64,000 bases of DNA from Pseudeuparius sepicola (GCA_963920635.1 OY987298.1:126365735-126429734), one strand, 5' to 3'. Numbered from the stretch's first letter, positions 35,450-47,125 are shown. Notes: generated from the letters alone by a model not told the origin. Numbers and translations: made by a program.

Positions 35450-36590
35450 TAAGGTCGACATCTTTACCGTATCAGGAAAAGTGCTGAAGTTTGTGCCCGC
35501 GCTAACTCCGCGCGCTTTAGAATTTACAAGAGCGATATATCATTCCCTAAAAACATTTCTCAGAACTGGGGAGCGAAAAGGCCAATTCCAAAATTCTCGA
35601 TGCGCACATCCGTCGCCGCGGAATTGGGTCGCAGGTATTTTCCTGATTACGCCACTCTCGAGTTTTCCCCGAGTTCGCCCATACGGCGATTGTCAATCTC
35701 GTCGGCTCCGTTCAGGGGCGTATTTACATTGTAAAATATTTCACAGTTATTGCCGCGGAGGCGCCCTCATGTGCCGTTCCGCCACCGCCGAGCGAAGAGA
35801 AAAGTTCGAACTTGAGAGGTCGTAAAGGCGACGGTGGACTGATGGTTTAGAGGGTGCTGTTAGTGTTTCTAGACATAGCCGAAGCAGCATTTTTAGTCGC
35901 CGTTACGTTCCGGCGACTTTTGTTTGCAACTTTAAAGTTGTGATTACTATTGGTAGGAACGTAATTACTACGTTCATATTACGTCCCTGCGACCAAAATG
36001 GGGAACATTTTGAGGGTGATAGATACGTAACGGCGACCACCTAGCAACTTACACCGCTACGACGCGCTTACGTTCCGGCAACGTGGTGGAGACGTAGCGG
36101 CGTGGTCACCGGTACTTTGTTGAATTCGTTTGCTTCTTTACAATCGCGTCCTAGCTTTGTCTTTGTCTAAAAAATTAAGAAGTATTCTAGCCCAGCATCT
36201 TCCGTCATTCTTCATTAACCGTGTCATCGAAAATATAAGTAATATTTATTTTTAACTTATATCAAAGATCATGAATATTATGATCTTTGCTTATATCTAT
36301 GATGAATATGGTAGGTATAAGACAGGTATTTGCTGATTTATTTCTCGTTTCTCTCTCAAAATGCAAGTTTTAACGTTTTTTTTATCGGTAAGATAAATTA
36401 TGAAAATGTGCGAAATTACCTAAAAATGCTAAAAAAATCTTTTTTAATATTTCTATAAGTTATACGAGTTCATTTTTGCTCAACGTTCTCTTTTTTGGGA
36501 CAATTTTGAAAAAATAACTATTTCGGTAACAACGGAAATTGACATTTGATATTAATGGCGTCTATCATTTTATAAGAAAATATGGCGTAA
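35450..36590. other. Non-coding; GC-rich flank of the piggyBac insertion
   Basis: About 35480-35830 is GC-rich and keeps a 114-codon open frame with no recognisable domain. From 35900-36110 the word CGTTACGTTCCGGCGAC and variants recur three times in both orientations. I see no gene. Confidence 0.4.
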
Positions 36591-36599
36591 TTTTCAGTA

Positions 36600-37640
36600 A
36601 TTACTTCTAAGTATTATTTACCTTAAAATGGGTGTTTGAAGGCTTTGCCACTTAACTGGTAGTAACGGCAACTAGACTTTTTTCACTTTAAGGTAATTCC
36701 TACCTTTAAGACGAAAATTAATTTTAGATATTTTAAACTCTAAAGTCACAATTACTACAAGAGGACTTCAAGGTTCCAGAAGCCTCGTTTAAGTTCCGAA
36801 TGCCACTACAGGTTCCATTTGGAACTTTATCGTATAATTTTTATATGAGAGTGTATTTTTAGCCGGTACGTGTTTCGTGCTATACCTCAAAATGTCGATA
36901 TTTAAAATTGTAGCCTCTCAAGAGAGAAGCGTTTTGTAATTGTGTATTAAAGACAGCAGCTCCTGTTTCGATTCGTTTCATCCAACTGCTGCTTTAATTT
37001 TCTATGAAATGTGAATGTGTGTCTAAAATTTTTCTTCTTTCTAATGGCTGACATTTTCATCACTTCGCAAAAACGACCGAATCCTTCAAATGGTTGAAAG
37101 GAACTAAATGTAGTTTCCATTTTGGTTCCTATAGAAGTGACAGTTACTTTAAAGTATTTTTTTGTAGTAATTGGAACTTTGTAGTAATTTAAAAATAGAG
37201 TGGGAAGTAAAACCTACCATACAGTAGTTTTCTCGAGTAGCGGGAAAGTTAATTTCACTTTAAATATGACTATATAGTTCCGTAACTTTAAAGGTATTTC
37301 TAAAGTCGCTAAGATGTAGAAGTTACTTTCACCGTTACCATAAAGTAATAAAAACTTTAAAGTGATAAACAAGTAACACAACAAAGTAATTGTGACCATT
37401 GAATATAACTTTAGAGTTAACGTGACTTTAACGTAATTTTGCTTAGTAACAATTCCGTTCCAGATACTTCAAAAACTACTTAGAAGTACTGAAACGATAA
37501 AGTTCCAACTTGTAGTAATAATTACTACGTAATTACTCAAACTTTCTAAATATAAGTAATAAAAACTAATAAGTCGATTTTTAAGTAATAATTACGTAAT
37601 AACTACTTATTCAAAGTTCCCATCTCAGTTACCGCAACTT
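36600..37640. repeat. Cryptically simple region rich in ACTTTAAAGT and AGTAATTACT words
   Basis: Short self-complementary words such as AACTTTAAAGTG, AGTAATAATTACT, TTAACGTGACTTTAACG and their variants occur at very high density on both strands, starting already near 35930. There is no fixed period. No gene is seen. Confidence 0.45.
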
Positions 37641-37850
37641 TAATGCTGCTTGGGAGGGGACGGCTCCGCCAGCGTTGCGGATGATTCAGAGTCGCGTCGA
37701 CAATTATTATTGGGCTGGATTTGAATTGGTCTCATATTTTGTTAAAAACAAATTACTTCAACCGTCAGTGTTTAAGCACAAGAACATAACCATTCGTTAA
37801 AAGAATTAGGATTATAATATTACTCATCTGGTGTCTGTTGTATTTCTATA

Positions 37851-38566
37851 CAGGGTGGATAGAAATTGTGGAATATTGCTTATATTTCTTAAAATATTCG
37901 TCATATCAAAAACATGTTTTAATAAAAGTGTTATTATTTCCCGTTTAAAAAGTACGTTTACTGTAACAATGCACACAATTACAAGCAACTGACACCTAGT
38001 GACAGTTTTCCAATGTTTTTGGCATGGCTAACTTGATGTTAATATTATTTTGATAAACATTGTCAATACGCCATTGAATATAAGAAATACGCCCCCTATA
38101 GGCTCAATGCTAAACTAGTCTATGGGCCATGCCAACAATGAACAACAACAAAGAACAACGCAGTGTAGAGCCAAGACTAGCACCGTTCCCATGGTTACGA
38201 TGGCCCATATATTAGTTCGCATAGTCCCGTCGGGGCGTTGGCATCTTAAATTCAGTCGCGTATAGCATAATAGAAAACTTATTTTTTTTTGTATTTTTTT
38301 CTCATGCGACCCCATTAAAATTATGTTGTATCGTATTCAGAAAGTTTCAATGTATCAATTTTCACCAAAAAACGTATATAATATGGTGCCATTTAAAAAA
38401 ATTAAATCGGTTACCATGGCAACCACATTTTTTGTGCTATACGAAAGATTACTTGATATCACTAAACGAGAAATAATTTCCCCTAACACTTTTATTAAAA
38501 CAAGTTTTTCATATGAGTAATATTTTAAAAAATATAAACAATATTCCACAATTTCTATCCACTCTG
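37851..38566. mobile_element. 716-bp fold-back element with X-box and a foreign insert
   Basis: The ends CAGGGTGGATAGAAATTGTGG and CCACAATTTCTATCCACTCTG are flanked by TA. The sequence is related to 19588-20517, including an X-box GTTACCATGGCAAC at 38410-38423. The left arm is rearranged: after GTTATTATTTCCC it jumps to right-arm sequence in direct order. A segment of about 195 bp (about 38070-38265), absent from the relative, is inserted before AGCATAATAGAAAAC. Confidence 0.8.
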
Positions 38567-38646
38567 TATGTGTTGGACAAGGACCATATACAGAAGATAC
38601 CATTCTATATGATAGATAATATTACCTATATATAATATTACCTATA

Positions 38647-39605
38647 CAGGGTGTTCACTTTTAAGTGGACACAAATCAATAAAAAATTGATTTGTTGGGA
38701 TATTTTTAAAAAAAATTTACGTGAACACATTTGTCAAATTGCAATTCCAGGGCCGGCTAAGATTTTTTTTTAAACCCCGATTGTCACAAAATCTATTTAG
38801 GCATTTTTTTTATTTAAAATCTGACCATACAGCGTTAATTAGGACCCTCTAAAACCCTTAAGTTCAAAATTTGAACTAAAAATATACAGGGAGTTGGGTT
38901 TTACAGCGCCCTAAAGTTGCGCAAAGTAGTGATTTCGAGGGCCCCTGGAGAGTCAAGCGTGCCATGGAATGATTATAAAACAATTGAAGAATTAACAGGA
39001 CCACCCAAAGTATTGATGGACGAGACTGCAAGAAAAAATAATACCGCTACTGAAAGTTCAGACTTTTTTCGAATTTTATTCTGATCAAGTTTGCCGTGCT
39101 TTTTGAAACAAAGTTACGAATAACAAAATTTATTTAATATTAACAATAAAATAACAAACAAAATATTTAGATCTTAAACTATCGGGTTTTTTTCAACATA
39201 ACCGCCTTCTAACGTAATACATTTTCAAGACGTTTTTTGTTACTAGAAACAACTCGTCTTAACTCATCTATTGTTACGGAATCGCAAGCTTCAATTATTT
39301 TTTGTTGTAGCTCGTTTATGTTCCTAGGACGATTTTTATATACTTTGTCTTTTATGGTGGCCCAAAAATAATGATCCATCGAGGTAATGTCGGGGGAACG
39401 CGGGGGTCGCGGGGACCATTTAATCAAAGGACTGCTATTTCGTCCAATCCATCTGCAAGTGGTAAAATTTATAATTAAACGAATAAAAAATCTTGCATGT
39501 AAAACAACAATACCTGTTCTCAAAATTATCATTTAGCCACTCAACAACAGCGCGAGTTCCATGGATAGGCGCACCGTCTAATTGTAGTATTAGATCTCTC
39601 CTTCA
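38647..39605 (-). mobile_element. 3' half of the mariner-like parent of the 2767-4039 fold-back
   Basis: The left end CAGGGTGTTCACTTTTAAG with TA before it and the next 540 bp match the left arm of 2767-4039, then continue into a minus-strand transposase gene. The sequence breaks off near 39605, so the gene's 5' part and other end are missing. It is the more informative copy because it keeps part of the catalytic core and an intron. Confidence 0.8.
39174..39605 (-). pseudogene. Intron-bearing DDE transposase, C-terminal part
   Basis: Exon A (39514-39605) encodes LQLDGAPIHGTRAVVEWLND ending in NFENR. A 61-bp intron (39453-39513) has GT at its start and CTTGCAG at its end. Exon B encodes WIGRNSS, PPRSPDITSMDHYFW and a KDKVYKN... 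tail. DGAP.H carries the second and SMDHYFW the third catalytic D of a Tc1/mariner-type core; the W-P-P-R-S-P-D motif is characteristic of insect DUF4817-associated transposases. One base lost near 39223 shifts the tail relative to the copy at 3343-3480. The N-terminal helix-turn-helix and first D are missing. Confidence 0.8.
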
Positions 39606-39801
39606 CGGTGATGTAATACTCTTATACAAGTAGAAAAGTGGAATTAGTTGAATATATCTGGACGTATAATGAACATGAACGATATTTTTTACTATACTTC
39701 TTTGAAAACGAAAACATAAAATCCAAAGAAATATGTATCAATTTCGATTTGTGAAATTATCGGCTTTTTGTAGGACACCAGGGAAATAAAAAATAGTTAT
39801 T

Positions 39802-39923
39802 TATGTACCAAGGCACTGAAGTTCAACTTTTTATGACTCATGTGGAGTTTAGTTGCTGAGGCCTCTGGCCGAGGCAAATAAACCACATGAGTCATAAAAA
39901 GAACTTCAGTGCCGAGGTACATA
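39802..39923. repeat. 122-bp snap-back repeat
   Basis: TATGTACC, GGCACTGAAGTTC, TTTTTATGACTCATGTGG at the left are mirrored at the right around a centre GCCTC-TGGCC-GAGGC. The arms are about 50 bp. The word CTTCAGTGCCGA also occurs at 40867, and the similar CTTCACTGCCGA at 40910. Confidence 0.75.
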
Positions 39924-39988
39924 TTATATTTTTGTTGAAATCGAAAAAAAAAATGTTTTATTAGGCAAGAAAATAATAATAAGGGATC

Positions 39989-40935
39989 ACCCGTCCACGA
40001 ACCGACTACGCGCGGCGTTGCTTGACTTTACCGATCTCTCTACCTAGGACAAGTATAATGATGTACGGCACCTTCTGGCATAAAAACCAAACTGCTGCTT
40101 CTTGTGCAGCCTACACAACAAATCTATTGATTTTCAAATTTACTAAAATATGTATACTGAAGGATTGCGCTTCTATAGGAAACAATTTCGCAATGTGTAC
40201 GAAAAGTTAAATGAGCCTTTATCGGCCGGGTTTTGAATATTTGGTCACTTTTGACGGGCGATTTCTCCGCGTCTGACGTTTGATGTTTACATCTCGCCAA
40301 GGCCTACTTATTGAAAAAATCGTACAATAATGGGCTACATTATTGTACGATTTCTGTGCTTTTAATGACGATTTTGGGACATTTTAATGCCGATTTCAAG
40401 AAAATACTTTTTCCTCGCGCTAATGTTTCGGTTTTTATTTTAAAACCTTCTTCAGATCTGGGAAAACATATTAAAAACCCAAAATTGACACATAACGTGT
40501 GCACGTCAATACTTAATATTTACAGTTGCACGAAGGCTTTGTACATTCTTTCAGAGGAACACCCGTCCATGCATCGACTGCGCGCGGCCTTGCTTGACTT
40601 TGACGGTCGCTCTACCTAGGTCAAGTATGACGAGACACGGCACTTTCTGACAGAAAATCCAAACTACTGCCTGTTGTGCAGCCTCCATGTAAAATAGATT
40701 AATATTCAAACCTACTAAAATATTTATACTTGGGTAACAATTTCACGATATGTACGGTTTTGAATATTTTTGGTCACATTTGACGAGCGATGGCTCCGCG
40801 TCTGACGTTTGATGTTTACATCTCGCCAAAGCCTACTAATCGAAAAAATCGTACAATAATGGGCTACTTCAGTGCCGATTTCTGAGCTTCTAATGACGAT
40901 TTTGAGACACTTCACTGCCGATTTCAAGAAAAAAT
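39989..40935 (+). repeat. Two direct copies, period 572 bp
   Basis: CCCGTCCA.G followed by CGACTRCGCGCGGC, TTGCTTGACTTT, the CTACCTAGG.CAAGTAT block and TCTGACGTTTGATGTTTACAT occurs at 39989-40370 and again at 40561-40870. About 190 bp of other sequence separates the copies. The open frames here have no family signature. Confidence 0.75.
40402..40462 (-). ncRNA. Degenerate hammerhead-like motif, minus strand
   Basis: On the minus strand CTGAAGA (plus 40449-40455) is followed by a stem GGTTTT/AAAACC and GAAA (plus 40426-40429). This is the order of a hammerhead core of the Penelope-like CTGAAGA type. Stem III is reduced to CATTAG and no good pairing is seen, so activity is unlikely. An inverted copy lies at 41142-41188. 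Confidence 0.3.
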
Positions 40936-41650
40936 ATTTTTATTATACTTCTTTGAAACCTAATTTTCATTTGTGTTAGTAATAATGTAAAATAGGCTTT
41001 TTCAGGCTAGCGCACGGAAACAGCGCACGGAGAATATACAAGGTAAACTAAATTTAAGAAAATCTATAATGTTATCTGATAAAGACTTGGTATATTCTTC
41101 GTGCAACTGTAAATAATATGAAGTATATGGCGTGCATAGCTCTGAAGTAGGTTTTAAAATAAAAACCGAAACGTTAGCGCCAGGAAAAAGTCTGATTTAT
41201 TTGCTTGGTGTCCTATAAAAAGCCGACAATTTCATAAATCTAGTATTGTTGCTAAGGATATTATCAACAAATTTGTATGTATCATTTTTATTTTTGAAAA
41301 TAAACAACGCTAACTAAACAGTGTTTGGTACGTATATGATACGTCACCATGGTTACTTTCAAAGATTTCAAAGTTGATATTATGTCTATAATATCGGATA
41401 AGGAGGATAAAATGTCAAACATATTACAGAAATGTATCTAAATGTTCAAACACAAATTAAAATACGAAACAGATACAATATTAAATATCAGATAGCATTG
41501 TAAATTTTCTTGAATTTAGTTTACCTTGTATATATTCTCCATGCACTGTTTCCGTCCTCTAGCCTGAAAAAGCCTATTTTACATTATTACTAATACAAAT
41601 GTAAATTAGGTGTTTTCAAAGAAGTATAATAAAAATATGTTTCCAAGAAT
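40920..41650. repeat. 731-bp palindromic repeat
   Basis: Arms of about 165 bp at 40920-41090 and 41490-41650 are inverted copies (TATTATACTTCTTTGAAA, AATAGGCTTTTTCAGGCTAG, ATTCTCCATGCACTGTTTCC). The centre shares inverted stretches with 39743-39800 and 40407-40520, so the whole 39.7-41.65 kb block is a mosaic of direct and inverted duplications of one family. Confidence 0.7.
41142..41188 (+). ncRNA. Degenerate hammerhead-like motif
   Basis: CTGAAG, a GGTTTT/AAAACC stem, GAAA (41168-41171) and ACGTTAGCGCC follow each other as in Penelope-type hammerheads, where stem III is a self-complementary ACGT. AGC just before the core pairs with GCT-compatible bases after the cleavage point. Position A9 of the core reads T, which would weaken catalysis. 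It is the inverted copy of the motif near 40440. Confidence 0.35.
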
Positions 41651-41654
41651 TTAA

Positions 41655-42385
41655 TCAATGACAGTACCAGAAAAATACCACTAATAATTAATGTTTTAGT
41701 GGACCAAGACCTATAATTTAAGTAAAAGCATTGCATCATTTTGTACAGATAAAAAAAATCGTGAAATGATGCACCTTATGGCTAAAATTTAAAAAAGTAG
41801 GTAAATAATTCCCTTTTAATATCTGTTGCGAATATGCAAGGTATTCACGCAATATATACGCAATAAGAACAAGATTTGGTACAAATCGGTAGTGAATAAA
41901 ATCTCATCTTCAAACAACACAAACGAACATAAAATAGTTCCCTCTTCTAAGACTTTGTTTTCCCTTCTCTGCAGCGTTCTCAAAGTTTTATTTGGAGTCA
42001 CGTAATCAGGATCAGTCCCAGAAACTACAAGCCGCGACCCAGTTTAGAGTCGATGTGTACCTTGCGAAAGTTTCATGCATGGCGAGTTACAAATCCCCCA
42101 GGAACGGGACGCGTGCTGTTTCACCAATGTATCGGCCGTTTAAAGTTATTTATCGTTAGAAGAACCTATACTTTTTTCCCGTGAACTTATCTCACTTGAA
42201 AATTTATCGATGAAACTAATGCTATTTATGGGAAAGCCCGAATATGGTCAACGCGAAGTTGCTAATTGATTCAACTATTATGAAGTCTAAATAGAAACAA
42301 AATGCCCTAGTATCGCAGCTCATCGGGGTGTTCTGGAAATTTTAACATAAAAATTTTAAAACTTATTGATTCCTGAAAACATAAT
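41655..42385. other. Non-coding, no feature recognised
   Basis: Nothing recognised. Confidence 0.4.
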
Positions 42386-42386
42386 T

Positions 42387-43025
42387 ATGGCTACGTTTAT
42401 CTCGACGCGTTCGATCCGATTGAGAGAGGTTCGAATTCACTGGAGCGGACTCAAATAGACGGCGTAAACCCTATACAGATTGAAATTCAATCATAGACTA
42501 CGTTTATCTCGTGACAACTCGATCGCATTGAAATGGATGCTATTGAGTTATGTCAAATCTTTTATAATTCTACGTTTACATCATCAGTATTGAATCCTAC
42601 GGTTTTCAATCTTCTCTAGGGATATTAAATTATTCTACTTATTCCACAGTAGGTTGGTGCACATGCTGGCCAACTTCTGTTTGGAAATAGCGGCTTGACT
42701 TGAAATTTTAAATATGATTGAGTTTCAATCTGTAGGGTTTACGCCGTCTATTTGAGTCCGCTTCAATCGGATCGAACGCGTCGAGATAAACGTAGTCATA
42801 TTTAATATTTCAAGTCAAGCCGCTATTTCCAAACATAATTTGGCCAGAATGTGCACCAACCTACTGCGGAAAAAGTATAATAAGTTAATGTCCCTAGAGA
42901 GGATTGAAAACCGTAGGATTCAATACTGATGATGTAAACGTAGAATTTGAGAAGATTTGACATACCTAACTCATTCGGATACATTTCAATCCGATCGAGT
43001 TGTCACGAGATCAACGTATATAGTC
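42387..43025. repeat. Interleaved palindromes in order A-B-A'-B'
   Basis: A (42387-42485) is inverted at A' (42715-42800): CTCGACGCGTTCGATC and AGACGGCGTAAACCCTA. B (42498-42710) is inverted at B' (42803-43025): CTCGTGACAACTCGATCG, ATCAGTATTGAATCCTACGG and AGTCAAGCCGCTATTTCC. All four outer edges carry ACTACGTTTATCTCG or a near copy. The two hairpins overlap and cannot both form fully on one strand without crossing. I read it as two related elements, one inserted into the other, or one rearranged element. Confidence 0.8.
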
Positions 43026-44655
43026 ATTAACTCCACAGGAAACGTAGGTATGCATGCATGTCTTATTAACTTTATATATCTTTTTAGTGGGCGTGGGCAA
43101 CCACGAATACGTATAATTTGTATACAATACAAATATACATATATTTCCAAATTGTGGCGAATCCTATACTTATGTTTTAGTACAAATTTATATTTCATTC
43201 ATTTTTTTATAACTAACTCACTCACTATCAAAAATTGTTTTTTTAAATATTAAATAATACAGGGTGTTCCACTTAAGATGGTTTTCATTATATTTATCTC
43301 CTTTATTTTCGACTAGAAAAAGATTTTAAAAAATTAAACGGTAGGAAATCTTCTATACAAATGTAGGTGATTAGCTTACATAATATGACTCATAGCAGGT
43401 TGTTTTACAACTTTGTTATTTGACATGATAAGGCCTGTATTTTTGTACATTTTTGTATACGACGGAAAATTGATAATTAAAGAAATTAAAATAATAATTT
43501 TGTTTCCCACAATTTTGTTCTAGGATTCACCATTTATGAATTATTCAACTACAAAGGAATATAAAACCAAACTACTCTCCTTGGATATCCACTAGGTACA
43601 GGGTGACCCCCAAACAGTACCACCCCCCTTTATATTCTTAATTTTAGGGTATTTTAACTGGAGAAAAGGCATTTCTTTACTAATTCTGTCCAAATTTTCA
43701 AAATCTGCGCTGTCAAAAAAACAATTGAGCATCAAACAAAAAAGTTACGAACCTAACCTCACTTTTTTTGAAATTTAAACTCTTTTTTCCATATTTGGAT
43801 AGGCAATTGAAATCTTGTATACTCGATATTAAGAAAAAAGTTTAAAATAAAAATTAAACGGTAAGAAATATTATACAATCGAAAAATATTTGCTTATAAT
43901 CCAGTTGGTCTCATATGCCTAAAGTACATAGTATTTTATTTAGCATCAAAAACTGAGCAAAACATCAAATAATTTAAAAACTTCAATCATTGGGCGCATT
44001 GTTTTTTTTTTTTTTTGTATAGAAAGTAATGAAATAAACGCCTTTGAGAGCGTCAGTAATTCTGCGCTGCATGTCTTCTTCAGTATTTGTTGAATTTTTG
44101 TACACTTTGCACTTGCTTTCATGCTACAATATAACTGCTATAATTGACAGTCTGAAATTGTTTTCCATGACCTCCTGTTTTTCTCAGAAGTCGTCATTTT
44201 TGCTTTATTCAGGAATACGGATGTGTAGAATGCATGCTGAGAAAACGTCAAATTTTCCTGTATATACATGCCAGCTGTTTATAAAGGGTGTTTTTTTACC
44301 CACGATTTCTCATTAAAACAGCTTCCAGCAGGGAGTATATAAAAATACAGGTCTTCCCATACCAAATCTTAAGGTACGGTTTATTTTTATTTGAAACGTT
44401 ATTTCTCAACTTCGAAAATAAGAGTGTTAATATGTTACATTGTAGTGGATTTATGAGGGGCGTGGGCAGTTGGGTTTTATTTTCCTTTCAATTATCGTGG
44501 GATAGTATCTCGGGAAATGAAAATGCGTTATACCTACATTTTTTTTTCAATCGACAATATACCTACTTCTTTATGCGAAACAAGCTACGTATCTCAATAC
44601 TGTCACAGCTCCATAGTGATGGAGCATGGAAACTATATTTTTCATGAAATCGTCT
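43026..44655. other. Non-coding; lone element ends
   Basis: Single CAGGGTG ends occur at 43259 (CAGGGTGTTCCACTTAAG) and 43598 (CAGGGTGACCCCCAAACAG) without partners. The frames at 44044-44647 show no domain. Confidence 0.4.
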
Positions 44656-44656
44656 A

Positions 44657-44862
44657 ACTCCGTCGCGGTCTATACTCTATTCATTTGCCCGCGGGCTTTC
44701 TCTCTGTTAATTAAATTCCGGCAATGCTCTCAAGCACGCCAGACTTTCTTAAATTTACTCGGCTTTCCCTTATATACTTAGGCATACCAAAGATATTAGT
44801 TGTATATATCTTTGCTTATTCCTATAACAATTCCTGGATTCTATTTGAATTTAAAAATAAGC
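44657..44862 (+). repeat. Three-copy dispersed repeat, copy 1
   Basis: Contains GCGGGCTTTCTCTCTG, TTAATTAAATTCCGG, CGGCTTTCCCTTATATACTTA and TGGATTCTATTTGAATTTAAA in fixed order. The same order is found in copies at 45188-45395 and 46506-46700, all in the same orientation. Confidence 0.6.
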
Positions 44863-45187
44863 CAATAATGGAGAAAATGCTTTTACATGTGATTTTATGA
44901 TGTCGACATGATATACTTATTTAATTACTAATTAGATCAGATATTTATTTGCTAACTGTCGATTTATGGAGCAGTGTTGATAGGATTTGGCTCGAATGGA
45001 ACATCAAAGTTCCGTTTGCAGAAAGTAATTAAAAAGCAGTATTCAATTTGGTTTCAACGACATGTAAAAAATTTGAGAAATATTCCCATGTTTTCAAAAC
45101 AATTCATATATCTAAAGGCTCGATTACGAAACAATATTCAAGTAATCGCGGCAGAATTATTTTCCCGAGAATCTCATCCAAACTTTA

Positions 45188-45395
45188 CTCCGCTCGCCGC
45201 GATCTGGGCCCTATATTCATTTCGCTGCAGTCACAGATTAATTAAGTTCCAGCTAAGGTATCAGCACTATACAGACATCCATCAATTTGCTGGGCTTTCC
45301 GTTTTATACTTAACTACTAACTCTGACCGAGTTCTATTTGAATTTAAATCGGACCGAGACGATGGGGTCGCAAGTTACAGTGATTTAAAATGATA
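45188..45395 (+). repeat. Three-copy dispersed repeat, copy 2
   Basis: Contains TATTCATTTCGCTGCAG, TTAATTAAGTTCC, GGGCTTTCCGTTTTATACTTA, TTCTATTTGAATTTAAA and a final GTGATTTAAAATGATAGA that is also at the end of copy 3. A 139-codon frame overlaps it but has no domain signature. Confidence 0.6.
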
Positions 45396-45590
45396 GAGAA
45401 GGCGAGAGGCATCTTGTGGTGGTACCTGATCATCAATTTAGCAATAAAGAAAAAGGCCCTTTTTCATAAACGCACACAATTAATAATATATTGGTCTAGT
45501 TTTATTTAACCGAATGAAACTTTTGTCACTAATTAGTCTAAGTAATTTTATAACCAAAATAGTTCCTTTGAGCTCCGGAAGCGTGATCTA

Positions 45591-45706
45591 CAGTCTGAAA
45601 AACGAAAGAAGTCCAATGAAAAACTCAGTCTAGGCGCCATCCGTATGTTATTAGTATGGGCGGTTAGACTGATTTTTTTATTGGACTTCTCTCTTTTGTC
45701 GGACTG
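45591..45706. mobile_element. 116-bp MITE with TA duplications
   Basis: CAGTCTGAAAAACGAAAGAA and its inverted counterpart at the right (TTGTCGGACTG) are flanked by TA. The arms match for about 50 bp including AAGTCCAAT and TCAGTCTA, leaving a centre of about 15 bp. Confidence 0.85.
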
Positions 45707-46505
45707 TAGATTGAACGCTAAATAAAAGATAACGTTTTCTATTTACCTACAGCCTATTTTCAAAAGGAAATTATTACAATTAAACTTATAGTGTTACAAT
45801 AATATCTCAAAGTTGAACGTTAAAGCCTATACAAATTAAATTATAGAAGTTGAGACAACTATATACAATATATTTACATTAAAGCTATTTTAATTTGACT
45901 AAAATACTAGAAATTGAACAATGTAAACTTAAAATAACCAACAATTTTCAAAAATGTAATACCGTCTGAAAAATAATGAACTTCACTCATATTCCACCTA
46001 ACCAGGGGACATCAGAATATTCACCAGGATAATGATATAAAAACTAATAAAGGTTTGAACAATCCAATATCGAGAGCATCGGCTGTTTTTAATCAGTTGC
46101 CCGAATCAGTAAGATCCCTAAAAGTGGTGATAAAACGAGCCAATTTTTAAAAAAACATCCAGGCATAATAATTGTGTTCTCGTTAGTTATGGGTTATAGT
46201 AATTGTTATGTAGATAGTAATGTGTGTCACGCAAAGGCATGACATATGTATGTTAAGTGTTATTTACCTCGATACCAATGCTACAAGCATTGTCTAGAGG
46301 ATGTACTGGTACGTATATCTTGTATTTATATAATTGTGGTAAAAAAAGTGACAAACCTCGCGTGCTTATATCAAAACTAAATTCAAGTTTGGAGTCCTTA
46401 AGCGTCAATAATGAAAATCGACCTCAAAATCTAAGATAGATCAATAGTTACCTAAGTGGAAAACCCCCATTTTCCGAGCTATGGGCAAACTTTTAGATAG
46501 AGTTC

Positions 46506-46700
46506 AATCCGTCGGCGGACGCGCTCTTTGCTCTGTACTCCAATTTCGCTGCGGGCTCTCAGCCTTAATTAAATTCCGGATAAGGCTGACTGTCTTTATT
46601 TTGTCAGGTTTTCCGTTATATAAGTACACTGGATTCTATTTAAATTTTATAAACGACCCGCCGAGAGACGTCGCGTCGTGCTGTAATTTAAAATGATAGA
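46506..46700 (+). repeat. Three-copy dispersed repeat, copy 3
   Basis: Contains TTTCGCTGCGGGCTCTC, TTAATTAAATTCCGG, GGTTTTCCGTTATATAAGTA, TGGATTCTATTTAAATTTTA and GTAATTTAAAATGATAGA. With copies 1 and 2 it defines a unit of about 200 bp. Confidence 0.6.
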
Positions 46701-46719
46701 AACTGAGAGAGCCCTCTAA

Positions 46720-47120
46720 ATGAGATTTCGCGCAGTTGCCCCGTTCATTATTTCGATTGTGATTGCCTGAGCGAGCGGACTTTTTGTCAATCGCTTTTTC
46801 TTGGTCGGCTTCGGACATTGTTAACACATAGGGTTTCGCATACATCCAGTTTCAAAACGTACGAGTAGTAAAAACCTCAACAGAAAATTGTTGTTTCGTT
46901 AGATCGGCAGTCAACCAACCTATTTTATTTAATTAAAAATTTTGACATTAAATTAATAGTTGTAGATAATGGTTGTGAATTGACAATATTTTTTATGTAC
47001 CAAGATTACTAACATCTTACAAAATTTAAGTGGTGACCTTAAGTTGCCGCTCGCAAATTTTTAGCTGACTTTGCATGCAAAACACCTTGAAAACGGCATA
47101 ATTTTGCATTATCAGGTATG
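46720..47120. other. Non-coding, no feature recognised
   Basis: Nothing recognised. Confidence 0.4.
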
Positions 47121-47125
47121 ATGTA

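Noticed and set aside
35481..35825. 114-codon open frame next to the piggyBac element as a gene
   Set aside because: GC-rich DNA with no recognisable protein signature; long frames are expected by chance.
42575..42940. CTGATGA words near 42.9 kb as a hammerhead
   Set aside because: No GAAA with a stem II between follows the CTGATGA, so the core cannot form.
45588..45710. Hairpin at 45.6 kb as a microRNA precursor
   Set aside because: TA target duplications and matching ends identify it as a MITE.
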